Shown: one piece after another, positions 39,016 to 45,777 of the stretch
How positions within the stretch are numbered: position 1 is the stretch's first letter
How the letters are laid out: the number at the start of each line of letters is the position of its first letter
DNA from: an uncultured Nocardioides sp.
Lineage (GTDB): Bacteria; Actinomycetota; Actinomycetes; Propionibacteriales; Nocardioidaceae
Length of the DNA stretch: 45,777 nt
Direction of reading: 5' to 3'
Assembly: GCA_902805885.1 (NCBI GenBank)
Contig: CADCUM010000033.1
Span: 1 to 45,777 of the forward strand
Notes under the pieces: generated by a model
What the model saw: the letters and a program-made list of their open reading frames with translations, nothing else
The model's database searches: none
Told to the model about the DNA's origin: nothing
Made by a program: the position numbers and the translations under genes

Positions 39016-39444
39016 TCAGTCCGTCGACGGCGCCTCGGAGATCGCCTCCACGAGCCGGCCGGCCATCTCCTCGGGCAGGTGCTTGGCGATGTCGGCCTGG
39101 CTGATCATCCCGACCAGGTCGTGCCCGTCGATCACCGGCAGTCGGCGGACGCCGTGCTTGGCCATCGTGGAGAGCGCCTCCTCGATGTCGTCGTCGGCAC
39201 CGATGGTGACGACCTCGTCACCGGCGTACTCCTCCACGCGGACCTGGCTGGTGTCCATCCCCTCCGCGACGCAGTTGAGCACGATGTCGCGGTCGGTGAT
39301 CATCCCCTTGAGCCGGTTGTCGTCGCCGCAGATGGGGAGCGCCCCGACGTCGAGGTCGCGCATCTTCCGGGCGGCGTCCTGCACCGTGTCGCCCACGGAG
39401 GCGCACTCGGCGCCTCCGGTCATGATGTCTCGTGCAGTCGTCAT
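39016..39444 (-). CDS. CBS-pair domain protein
   Basis: 142 residues made of two tandem CBS motifs: MTTARDIMTGGAECASVGDTV to VLNCVAEGMD (~1-66) and VRVEEYAGDEVVTIG to MAGRLVEAI (~70-138). Typical turns are ICGDDNRLKGMITDRDI and VIDGHDLVGMISQADIAKHL. CBS pairs bind adenosine nucleotides and report cell energy or redox state. Stand-alone proteins of this type are common members of actinobacterial stress regulons. AAGGAG lies six bases before the ATG at 39444, and a SigB-type promoter lies 37 bp upstream. Sigma-factor gene next upstream. Confidence 0.93.
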   Translation of the reverse strand: MTTARDIMTGGAECASVGDTVQDAARKMRDLDVGALPICGDDNRLKGMITDRDIVLNCVAEGMDTSQVRVEEYAGDEVVTIGADDDIEEALSTMAKHGVRRLPVIDGHDLVGMISQADIAKHLPEEMAGRLVEAISEAPSTD

Positions 39445-39480
39445 GGCCTGCTCCTTCTCGTCGGTGGGTGGGACCTCGAG

Positions 39481-39505
39481 GTACCCACGGGCGCGTCGGC
39501 GATGC
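39481..39505 (-). promoter_or_regulatory. SigB/SigF-type promoter for the CBS gene
   Basis: On the minus strand GCAT (39505-39502), 15 bp, GGGTAC (39486-39481). It exactly fits GNNT-N14-16-GGGTAC. It lies between the sigma-factor stop (39526) and the CBS start (39444). Confidence 0.6.
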
Positions 39506-39525
39506 CGCCCCGCGCCGGTGTGGGC

Positions 39526-40383
39526 TCAGGCGGCCTCCGGCGGGCCGTCGTCGCCCTCGCCGCCGTCGGCGGCGCCGGCTGGCTCCTGCTCGGTCAGCCG
39601 TCGCCGCAGCTCCTCGAGCACGTGGTCGAGGATCCGCGAGACCTGGGTCTGGCCGACGCCGATGCGCTCACCGATCTCCTGCTGGGTCAGCTCCTCGAAG
39701 AACCGGAGGTAGACGACCCGCCGGTCGCGCTCGGGCAGCGCCTTGACCAGCGGCAGCACCGTCGCCCGCGCCTCGCTCACCTCGGCGTCCCGGTCGTCGC
39801 CCGGGATCAGCTCGCCGATCGTGCGCGACGCGCCGTCCTCGGAGGTGGGCTGGTCCAGGGACGTCGGGTGGAAGCAGCCCTGTGCCGACGTCGCCTCGGC
39901 GTAGTCCTCGGGGCTGATCCCGAGCTCGACGAGGATCTCCTCGGTGCTGGGGTTGCGGCCCAGCTTCTGGAGGAGGTCGGCCTCGACCTGGGCGGCTCGC
40001 CACTGCGTCTCCTGGACGCGGCGGGTCGGTCGCACCATCCAGCCGAGGTCGCGGAAGTAGCGCTGCAGCTCGCCGCGGATGGTCGGCACGGCGTAGGAGA
40101 GGAAGTCGTGGTCCTGCGCGGGGTCGAAGCGGTGGACGGCCTTGAGCAGGCCCTCGCAGGCGACCTGCTCCAGGTCCTCGCGGTCCACACCGCGGCCGGC
40201 GAACCGGTGGGCGAGCGCATGGGCGACCGGGAGGTTGGTCTCGACGACCTCGGCCTCCGTGGTCGCGAGGGCGATCCCGTCGAGCTCCTCGGCGTCGGCG
40301 AAGAGCTCCGCCGTACGGCGTGAGCGCTCCTCGCGGGCGGGGGACTGGCGCGGGCGGGCAGGGCGGATCGGGGTGGCAGTCAC
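39526..40383 (-). CDS. SigB/SigF/SigG-type (group 3) RNA polymerase sigma factor
   Basis: 285 residues from a GTG. Region 2: NLPVAHALAHRFAGRGVDREDLEQVACEGLLKAVHRFDPAQDHDFLSYAVPTIRGELQRYFRD (~49-112). Region 3: LGRNPSTEEILVELGISPEDYAEA. Region 4 helix-turn-helix: LTQQEIGERIGVGQTQVSRILDHVL (~238-262). This is the pattern of the stress and development sigma factors SigB/SigF/SigH of Streptomyces and mycobacteria, which read GNNT-N14-16-GGGTAC or GTTT-N-GGGTAT promoters. No anti-sigma or anti-anti-sigma gene lies beside it, so its control is elsewhere. The acidic C-terminal tail (GAADGGEGDDGPPEAA) is unusual. Confidence 0.94.
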   Translation of the reverse strand: MTATPIRPARPRQSPAREERSRRTAELFADAEELDGIALATTEAEVVETNLPVAHALAHRFAGRGVDREDLEQVACEGLLKAVHRFDPAQDHDFLSYAVPTIRGELQRYFRDLGWMVRPTRRVQETQWRAAQVEADLLQKLGRNPSTEEILVELGISPEDYAEATSAQGCFHPTSLDQPTSEDGASRTIGELIPGDDRDAEVSEARATVLPLVKALPERDRRVVYLRFFEELTQQEIGERIGVGQTQVSRILDHVLEELRRRLTEQEPAGAADGGEGDDGPPEAA

Positions 40384-40472
40384 GACAGCACCGTTCGGCT
40401 GGTGTGCGGCTGCCCGTTGCTCGAGCAGAGTGGCGGGTCGTCACGAGTGCGACGGGCCGCAGCCACGGCTCG

Positions 40473-40503
40473 AACCTAGCCCCGTGCCGGGACGGTCCGG
40501 CAC
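40473..40503 (-). promoter_or_regulatory. Leader and -10 box of the sigma-factor gene, with an upstream 7-bp hairpin
   Basis: TAGGTT (minus strand, 40478-40473) is the best -10 candidate in the 185-bp gap, giving a leader of about 85 bases. GTGCCGG (40484-40490) and CCGGCAC (40497-40503) form a 7-bp hairpin just upstream, which may be the terminator of the BrkB gene or an operator. No GGGTAC box was found here, so the sigma factor does not appear to drive itself by that motif. Confidence 0.4.
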
Positions 40504-40568
40504 ACCCCTGACGGTGCCTGTCCGCCGAGCTCGTGCGGTCAGGCCTCGCCAGGGTCAGTCGTCCGTGC

Positions 40569-41816
40569 TCAGTCCTCGGTCTCCTCGAAGCGTCCGCCGC
40601 GACGGAGCGGCTCCCCCGAGGGCCGGCGGGGCTCGCCCGTCGAGGCGCCCCCCTTCGTGACCTGGGCCGTCCGCCCGTCCGAGCCGCCGGCCGACGTGGT
40701 GGCGGACCCACTCGTCGCGCTGACGTCGTCGGGGTCGGACTCCTGGCCGCCGGAGAGGCGCAGCGCCCGGCCGCGCTCGACGTCCTCGCGCTCCTTCTCG
40801 GCGGCCTTCTCGATCTTCGTCGTGTCGCGCGGCGGCAGCTGGAGGGTCTCCTCGGCCTTGATGCCGGCCTGGAGCTCGCGGGTGCGCTCGAGCTCGGCGT
40901 CGAGCTCGGCCCCGAAGAGGAGGGCGAGGTTGGTGATCCAGAGCCACAGCAGGAAGACGATGACGCCGGCGAGCGAGCCGTACGTCTTGTTGTAGTTGCC
41001 GAAGTTGCCGACGTAGAAGCCGAAGAGGAGCGAGGCGACGATCCAGGTCAGGATCGCGACGACGGCGCCCACGCTGACCCACGTGAACTTCGGCTGCTTG
41101 ACGTTGGGGGTGGCGTAGTAGAGCAGGGCCACGATGAAGACGACGACGGCCAGCATGATGGGCCACTTGACGATGTTGAACACCAGCTGCGCGGAGTCGC
41201 CGAGGCCGATCGCCCTGCCGACCGCCTCCACCGGGGGCCCCGTGAGAGCGAGGCCCAGGGCGACCAGGGCGGTGAGGACCACCGTGACGAGGGTGACGAG
41301 CAGCATCATCGGCCGCAGCTTGAGGAACGGGCGGCCCTCCTCGATCTCGTAGATGCGGTTCATCCCGCGGCCGAACGCGTTGACGTACCCCGACGCCGAC
41401 CAGAGCGCGCCGGCGAGACCGATGGCGAGGCCGAAGCCGACGTTCTGCGACTTGGCGAGGTCGCCGAGCGGCTCCTCGAGGACGTTGGCGATCTCGCCGG
41501 CGCCGACCTGCTTGAGGATGCTGATCAGGGTCTGCACCGTCTCGGGGCCCTGACCGGCGAGGCCGACGAGCGAGAGGATCGCGATCATGGCCGGGAACAG
41601 GGCCAGCACGGCGTAGTAGGTCAGCGCTGCGGCGAGGTCGGTGCACTCGTCGTCGAGGAACTCGCGGAAGGTCTTGCGCGCGGTGTACTTCCACGACGGC
41701 TTGGTGAGGTCGGTGGGCGAGTCGGGCTTCTGCTCCTCCCGGCTCCCGGTCTGCTGGCGCTGCTTGGCCTCGGCCGCAGCGTGCTCCTGCTCGGTGACGT
41801 CGCCGGGGGGGTTCAT
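40569..41816 (-). CDS. YihY/BrkB-family integral membrane protein
   Basis: 415 residues. A charged ~45-residue N-terminus precedes the YihY core (~45-320) with six membrane spans. Landmarks are LAAALTYYAVLALFPAMIAILSLVG (~61-85), GALWSASGYVNAFGRGMNRIYE (~135-156) and GSLAGVIVFLLWLWITNLALLFGAELDAEL (~283-312), the most conserved segment. A ~100-residue low-complexity charged tail follows. Despite the old ribonuclease BN label, members are membrane proteins of unknown transport or envelope role and are often stress-induced. GAGGAG lies before the ATG at 41816. Confidence 0.9.
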   Translation of the reverse strand: MNPPGDVTEQEHAAAEAKQRQQTGSREEQKPDSPTDLTKPSWKYTARKTFREFLDDECTDLAAALTYYAVLALFPAMIAILSLVGLAGQGPETVQTLISILKQVGAGEIANVLEEPLGDLAKSQNVGFGLAIGLAGALWSASGYVNAFGRGMNRIYEIEEGRPFLKLRPMMLLVTLVTVVLTALVALGLALTGPPVEAVGRAIGLGDSAQLVFNIVKWPIMLAVVVFIVALLYYATPNVKQPKFTWVSVGAVVAILTWIVASLLFGFYVGNFGNYNKTYGSLAGVIVFLLWLWITNLALLFGAELDAELERTRELQAGIKAEETLQLPPRDTTKIEKAAEKEREDVERGRALRLSGGQESDPDDVSATSGSATTSAGGSDGRTAQVTKGGASTGEPRRPSGEPLRRGGRFEETED

Positions 41817-41873
41817 GGTCGCTCCTCGATCAGGGACTCAGGGGACCGGCGCGGGCGCCGGTGAAATGACGAT

Positions 41874-41913
41874 CGGTCCGGTCGTGCGAGGCAGACCTCG
41901 CACGACCGGACCG
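41874..41913 (-). terminator. 18-bp perfect hairpin terminator of the DUF4383 gene
   Basis: CGGTCCGGTCGTGCGAGG (41874-41891) and CCTCGCACGACCGGACCG (41896-41913) pair perfectly around a 4-base loop, six bases after the stop. It separates the DUF4383 and BrkB genes. Confidence 0.85.
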
Positions 41914-41919
41914 AGGGGG

Positions 41920-42381
41920 TCAGTGCGTGACGCCCGAGTGGTGCTTCTTCGAGAGCACGACGCCCAGCCCGATCATCGCGATGCCGAGGATCAGGTGCAG
42001 GATGTTGTCGGCACCGTTGAGCGGGATGAAGTTGATCGCCGTGTTCCTGCCCGCCATGAAGAGGCCGAGCACGAAGAGCACGAGGTAGATCGCGCCGCCA
42101 CCGATGAGGTAGGTCTTGGCGGTGTCCCACCTCTTGGCCATGGCCAGGCCGGCCACACCGAAGAGCAGGTGGACGATGTTGTGGAGCCACGACACCTGGA
42201 AGAGACCGAGCAGCTTCGCCTCCGACTCGTGCCCGGCCGGGTGCAGCTCGCCGAAGGGGGTCGTGATCCCCGGGATGAACCCGAGGATGCCCACGAGGAC
42301 GAACACGGCGCCGACCACGGCGGCGGCTGCCTGGATCGGCGAGCGGTGGGTGCGGTTGGTGGTGTTGTCGTGAGTGGTCAT
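41920..42381 (-). CDS. DUF4383 four-helix membrane protein
   Basis: 153 residues with four membrane segments (~15-35, ~57-78, ~87-107 and ~118-140). Recognisable parts are AAAVVGAVFVLVGILGFIPGIT, LGLFQVSWLHNIVHLLFGVAGL (~55-76) and FIPLNGADNILHLILGIAMIGLG, the DUF4383 landmarks with the repeated N-x-x-H-L motif. Function unknown; the family is common in Actinobacteria and often stress-associated. GGGAGGAG six bases before the ATG at 42381. A SigB-type promoter lies 75 bp upstream. Confidence 0.93.
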   Translation of the reverse strand: MTTHDNTTNRTHRSPIQAAAAVVGAVFVLVGILGFIPGITTPFGELHPAGHESEAKLLGLFQVSWLHNIVHLLFGVAGLAMAKRWDTAKTYLIGGGAIYLVLFVLGLFMAGRNTAINFIPLNGADNILHLILGIAMIGLGVVLSKKHHSGVTH

Positions 42382-42455
42382 GTGGTGCTCCTCCCAGCCC
42401 TGGGGGCGAGGTCAGGGGGTTGCCGCCGCAGTGAGCGGCGATGATCAGTGTGGAT

Positions 42456-42480
42456 GTACCCCGTGGGGCGCAAGTGAATC
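42456..42480 (-). promoter_or_regulatory. SigB/SigF-type promoter for the DUF4383 gene
   Basis: On the minus strand GATT (42480-42477), 15 bp, GGGTAC (42461-42456). It fits GNNT-N14-16-GGGTAC. The spacer and -10 also form the GC palindrome GCGCCCCACGGGGTAC (42457-42471 region); a related element lies at 42489-42503. Confidence 0.6.
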
Positions 42481-42505
42481 CGCGAGGTCACCCCAACGGG
42501 TGTGG

Positions 42506-43105
42506 TCAGCGTGCCGCCGGCGGCAGGTCGGACTCGGCCCCTGGCGCTGCCGCCAGCGGGTCCACCGGCAGCTGGGCCACCTGGTCGCGGCACCACGGCG
42601 ACACGTCCCGCTCGCCCGCCAGCACCGCGCGACGCCACTCCGCCCACGGCTCCCACAGCACCTCGGCCACCTCGTCGGGGTCGGGTCGCACCACGTCGCT
42701 CGTCGTCGCGACGAACACCGGGCACATCTCGTTCTCGACGACGCCGTCCATGACCGCGCGGTAGCGGAACCGCGGCAGCACCAGCTCGACGCGGTCGAGG
42801 ACCACCCCGAGCTCCTGGCCCACCCGGCGGCGTACGGCGTCCGCGATCGGCTCGCCGGGAGCCGGGTGTCCGCAGCAGCTGTTGGTCCACACCCCCGGCC
42901 ACGTCGTCTTGTGGGTCGCCCGGCGGGTGACCAGCACGGAGCCGTCGGCGTCGAAGAGGTAGCAGGAGAACGCGAGGTGGAGCGGCGTGTCGGCGTCGTG
43001 CACCGTCCACTTGTCGGCGGTCCCGACAGCGCGGCCCTCCTCGTCGAGGAGCACCACGGACTCGGGCGCGCGCTGGGCGGGAGCAGGCCGGGTGGGAGTC
43101 GTCAC
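42506..43105 (-). CDS. idi: Isopentenyl-diphosphate delta-isomerase, type I
   Basis: 199 residues from a GTG overlapping the previous stop (GTGA). Nudix-fold type I IDI: LHLAFSCYLFDADGSVLVTRRA (~42-63), catalytic Cys78 in WTNSCCGHPAPGE (73-85), Nudix-like helix ADAVRRRVGQELGV (~88-101) and the catalytic Glu pair in VENEMCPVF (123-131). It interconverts IPP and DMAPP, the isoprenoid building blocks. Length is slightly above the usual ~180 because of an Ala/Pro/Glu-rich tail. Position at the end of an operon with a type III PKS, a methyltransferase and a reductase suggests that an isoprenoid unit is needed with the polyketide. Confidence 0.95.
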   Translation of the reverse strand: MTTPTRPAPAQRAPESVVLLDEEGRAVGTADKWTVHDADTPLHLAFSCYLFDADGSVLVTRRATHKTTWPGVWTNSCCGHPAPGEPIADAVRRRVGQELGVVLDRVELVLPRFRYRAVMDGVVENEMCPVFVATTSDVVRPDPDEVAEVLWEPWAEWRRAVLAGERDVSPWCRDQVAQLPVDPLAAAPGAESDLPPAAR

Positions 43106-44148
43106 GCGGGCACCTCGATCGGTCGGGCGAGCTGGTTGACGGCGGCGGAGAACAGCCAGGGGACCCGCCGCGCGGCGGGGACGAGCTGCCGGCGCAGTGC
43201 CGGATGGGCGGTCGCCCGGAGCAGGGCGTGGGTGAGCAGCTCGTGGCGGCGGGCCAGGCCGCGCGCCTGGGCGTCGTACCGCTCGGGCCGTCCCGCGGCG
43301 AGGCAGCCCACCGCGGCCCGCGCCTGCGCGAGGCCGAGCGCGATCCCCTCCCCCGTCAGCGCGTCGACGTAGCCACCCGCGTCCCCGACGAGCAGCACCC
43401 GGCCCGCGGCTCGGGAGCGGGACCGCTGCCGCAGCGGGCCGGCGCCCAGCACGCGCGACCGGGGCCCGGACAGTCGGTCCTGGAGCCCGGGGAAGTCGCC
43501 CATCACGTCCTCGAACCGGACGCGGGCCGCGGTGAGCACGGCCACCCCGACGAGGTCGTCGGCCACAGGCGTGACGTACGCCTCCGCCCGCGGGGACCAG
43601 TGGACCTCGACGTACGACGACCACGGCGGCTGCTCGACGTGGCACCGCAGCCCGAACCGCCGCCGGCCGTCCACCGGGGAGTCGAGCCCCACCAGCCGGC
43701 GCACCGGGGAGTGCAGCCCGTCGGCGGCGACCAGGAACCGCGCGGGCTCGCCGTCGACGACCACGTGGTCGCCGGCCTCGTCGACGGCGCGGACCGGGCG
43801 GGGGTCGACGGGCACCCCCGCGTCCTGGAGGGCGGAGGTGAGGGCGGCGTGCAGGACCGTACGGCGCACGCCGCGGCCCGGGCCGGAGGCGAAGCGGGCC
43901 ACGGCCCCCTCTGCGCCGGCACCGGACCCCCCGTCGAGGTAGCGGATGCCCGACAGCGCCCGGCCCACCGGGTCGACGCCGAGCGCGGCGAGGTCGGCGA
44001 CCGCGCCGGGCATCAGGCCCTCGCCGCAGGCCTTGTCGATGGGTCCCGACCGCGGCTCGCGCACCACCACGTCGAGACCGGCCCGGGCGGCGTGGAGGGC
44101 GGTCGCCAGGCCGACCGGGCCGCCGCCGGCGACGACGAGGTCACGCAC
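43102..44148 (-). CDS. FAD-dependent oxidoreductase, geranylgeranyl-reductase/PHBH-like
   Basis: 348 residues. FAD-binding start LVVAGGGPVGLATALHAARAGLDVVVRE (~4-31), KACGEGLMP (~39-47), which is typical of the geranylgeranyl-reductase family, FLVAADGLHSPVRRLVG (DG motif, ~138) and RVLLVGDAGGYVDALTGEGIALGLA (GD motif, ~253-277). It either hydroxylates an aromatic ring or reduces isoprenoid double bonds. In the phenolic-lipid operon srsABC of Streptomyces the equivalent protein is a flavoprotein hydroxylase that turns a resorcinol methyl ether into a quinone. It overlaps the methyltransferase by eight bases and idi by four. Confidence 0.9.
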   Translation of the reverse strand: MRDLVVAGGGPVGLATALHAARAGLDVVVREPRSGPIDKACGEGLMPGAVADLAALGVDPVGRALSGIRYLDGGSGAGAEGAVARFASGPGRGVRRTVLHAALTSALQDAGVPVDPRPVRAVDEAGDHVVVDGEPARFLVAADGLHSPVRRLVGLDSPVDGRRRFGLRCHVEQPPWSSYVEVHWSPRAEAYVTPVADDLVGVAVLTAARVRFEDVMGDFPGLQDRLSGPRSRVLGAGPLRQRSRSRAAGRVLLVGDAGGYVDALTGEGIALGLAQARAAVGCLAAGRPERYDAQARGLARRHELLTHALLRATAHPALRRQLVPAARRVPWLFSAAVNQLARPIEVPA

Positions 44149-44683
44149 GGTGCGCCTCGACGGGCTCGGGGAGCGCCGCCAGGGCGGCGTCCTCGGTGCG
44201 GATGCGGACCCGCAGCAGGAAGGCGTTGGCCACGGAGAAGACGAGCGCCGTGATCCAGGCGGCGTGCACCAGGGGCAGGGCGATGCCCTCGACCACCACG
44301 GCGACGTAGTTGGGGTGCTTGAGCCAGCGGTAGGGGCCCGACCGCACCGGGGGCATGCCCGGGACGATGATCACCCGGGTGTTCCAGCGGCGGCCCAGGC
44401 TGGTGATGCACCACCAGCGCAGCGCCTGGGAGGCGAGCACCAGGGCGGTCATCGACCAGGCGAGCAGGGCCGGGACCTCGGGACGGCGCACCCATGCCTC
44501 GACGAGCGCGCCCACGAGCAGCCCGGTGTGGAGCACCACCATGAACGGGTAGTGGCCGAAGCCGGTCTCCACGCCCCCGCGCTCCATGCTCCAGGCGGCG
44601 TTGCGCTTGGAGACCACCAGCTCGGCGACCCGTTCCAGGCCGACCAGGGCGACGAGGACCGTGAAGGCCACCAGTCCCGTCAC
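44141..44683 (-). CDS. Isoprenylcysteine carboxyl methyltransferase-like (ICMT) membrane methyltransferase
   Basis: 180 residues from a GTG overlapping the PKS stop. Four or five membrane segments, and the ICMT C-terminal signature [28 protein letters not shown] (~103-130), with the R-x-G-P-Y-x-x-x-x-H-P-x-Y core that binds [24 protein letters not shown] closes the protein. In type III PKS operons this family O-methylates alkylresorcinols at the membrane (SrsB), and that role fits here. Bacteria lack prenylated CaaX proteins, so the name is historical. Confidence 0.92.
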   Translation of the reverse strand: MTGLVAFTVLVALVGLERVAELVVSKRNAAWSMERGGVETGFGHYPFMVVLHTGLLVGALVEAWVRRPEVPALLAWSMTALVLASQALRWWCITSLGRRWNTRVIIVPGMPPVRSGPYRWLKHPNYVAVVVEGIALPLVHAAWITALVFSVANAFLLRVRIRTEDAALAALPEPVEAHRA

Positions 44684-45744
44684 GAGCCGCTCCCGCCGGC
44701 GCGCAGCAGCACGAGCTCGGAGCAGAACCCGGGGCCCATCGCCAGCAGCACGCCGTACGTCCCCGGGGCGGGGGGCCGCTCGCGGAGCGTGTCCTCCAGC
44801 ACGTGGAGGACCGACGCGGAGGACAGGTTGCCGACCCGGGCCAGCGACTCCCAGGTCAGCGCGAGGGCCTCGCGCGGCACCTCGAGCGCGGCCTGGAGGG
44901 CCTCGATCACCTTGGGGCCACCGGGGTGGCAGACCCACCAGCCGACGTCGTCGCGCGTGAGGCCGTGGTCGGCGAGGAAGCCGTCGACGTCACCGCGCAG
45001 GTGGCGCTCCACCAGCGACGGCACCTCGGCGTCCAGCACGATCCGCAGGCCGTTGCCGGTGACGTCGAAGCCCATCGTGCGCTCGCTGTCCGGGTAGAGC
45101 CGGCTGCGCGAGTCGAGCACCTCGACCGGGCCGGGCAGCCCCGCGTCGCCCACCGCGACGACGGCGGACGCGCCGTCCCCGAAGAGGCCGCTGGCCACGA
45201 GGTTGGGCACCGACACGTCGTCCTGCTGCACCGTCAGCGAGCACAGCTCGACGGCGACCAGCACCGCCGTGTGGTCGGGGTGGCCGAGGAGGTAGTCGTG
45301 CACCCGGGCGATGCCCGCCGCCCCGGCCACGCACCCCAGGCCGACGAGCGGCATCCGCCGCACGTCCTCCCGCAGCCCGACGACCGAGGCGATCCGGGCG
45401 TCGAGGGACGGCACCGCCAGCCCCGTCACCGTCGCGGTGACGACGAGGTCGACGTCCGACGGGGTCAGGTCGGCGGCCTTGAGGGCGTCGGTGAGCGCCC
45501 GTGAGCCCAGCTCGACGGCGTGCTCGATGAACAGGTCGTTGGCGTGGCCGAAGTCGCGGAGGCTGCCGTACTCCTCCAGCGGCAGCACGGTGTGGCGCCG
45601 CCCGACGCCCGCGTTGGCGTGGAAGCGCCGGAGCAGCGCCCGGTCGAGGCTGCGCCCCGACATCACGGAGGTGAACGCCTCGGTGATCTCCTCCTGGCTG
45701 TGGGAGTGCTCGGGCAGCGCGCCCCGGGCGGACAGGATCCTCAT
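44680..45744 (-). CDS. Type III polyketide synthase (chalcone/stilbene-synthase family)
   Basis: 354 residues. The Cys-His-Asn triad is complete: Cys138 in [13 protein letters not shown], His273 in [14 protein letters not shown] and Asn306 in [24 protein letters not shown] (~187) and the C-terminal [15 protein letters not shown] are further family signatures. It condenses an acyl starter (probably a fatty acyl-CoA) with malonyl-CoA units to an alkylresorcinol, alkylpyrone or similar ring. It is the first gene of a tight operon with an ICMT-like methyltransferase, a flavoprotein and idi. GAGGGA precedes the ATG at 45744; only 33 bp upstream are in the window, so the promoter is not resolved. 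Confidence 0.95.
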   Translation of the reverse strand: MRILSARGALPEHSHSQEEITEAFTSVMSGRSLDRALLRRFHANAGVGRRHTVLPLEEYGSLRDFGHANDLFIEHAVELGSRALTDALKAADLTPSDVDLVVTATVTGLAVPSLDARIASVVGLREDVRRMPLVGLGCVAGAAGIARVHDYLLGHPDHTAVLVAVELCSLTVQQDDVSVPNLVASGLFGDGASAVVAVGDAGLPGPVEVLDSRSRLYPDSERTMGFDVTGNGLRIVLDAEVPSLVERHLRGDVDGFLADHGLTRDDVGWWVCHPGGPKVIEALQAALEVPREALALTWESLARVGNLSSASVLHVLEDTLRERPPAPGTYGVLLAMGPGFCSELVLLRAGGSGS

Positions 45745-45777
45745 CTCGGTTCCCTCATCTGCTTCTGGTCGGGGGCG

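Noticed and set aside
1..45777. CRISPR arrays, tRNA/rRNA genes, insertion sequences, phage or integrase genes
   Set aside because: None was found on reading both strands: no regularly spaced repeats, no tRNA-like sequence with CCA-end context, and no transposase or integrase motifs.

Overview
The window is chromosomal DNA from a high-GC actinobacterium. The very high G+C, the third-position codon bias, the many genes that start at or next to their transcription start behind a TANNNT -10 box, and the gene content (fused isobutyryl-CoA mutase, several GAF-ANTAR regulators, DUF4383, SigB/SigF-type sigma factor) fit Nocardioides or a close relative in the Nocardioidaceae. This assignment is inference. 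No insertion sequence, prophage, tRNA, rRNA or CRISPR array is visible.

Layout. 1-2.25 kb: the 5' part of an exported Ala-rich coiled-coil protein (probable NlpC/P60 peptidase) and a PAP2-family membrane enzyme. 2.27-6.13 kb: a thiamine importer (ATPase, fused permease, binding lipoprotein) behind a clear TPP riboswitch. 6.2-10 kb: esterase, GNAT acetyltransferase, an ALDH-like protein that has lost its catalytic residues, a BtuF-like binding protein and a MarR regulator. 10-13.3 kb: IcmF. 13.3-15.2 kb: a small unknown protein and two lipoproteins, one SurA-like. 15.2-23.6 kb: a galactoside locus, with an ABC importer lacking its ATPase, diverging from a GH42 beta-galactosidase, a DeoR regulator and a GH36 alpha-galactosidase.

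23.8-30.0 kb: six genes joined stop-to-start (three GT-B glycosyltransferases, a GT2/GT7C-like glycosyltransferase, an SRPBCC protein and a CrtI/PYROXD2-like oxidoreductase), ended by a strong terminator. This looks like a dedicated cytosolic pathway for an unknown glycosylated small molecule or lipid and is the best candidate here for an undescribed system. 30.2-33.3 kb: a methyltransferase, a CDGSH protein, a haem-oxygenase-like diiron protein and a zinc alcohol dehydrogenase. 33.4-37.3 kb: a NarL-type regulator and four GAF-ANTAR regulators. 37.5-42.4 kb: a one-lobe SBP lipoprotein coupled to a CDF transporter, a CBS protein, a SigB/SigF-type sigma factor, a BrkB/YihY membrane protein and a DUF4383 protein. 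42.5-45.7 kb: type III PKS, ICMT-like methyltransferase, FAD oxidoreductase and IPP isomerase, resembling the srsABC phenolic-lipid operon with idi added.

One regulatory thread connects the right half. Four transcription units (the glycosyltransferase operon, the diiron/CDGSH pair, the CBS gene and the DUF4383 gene) have sites fitting the SigB-type promoter GNNT-N14-16-GGGTAC, three of them with exactly 15 bp spacing. A sigma factor of that family is encoded in the same region. I read this as a local general-stress regulon; it has not been tested.
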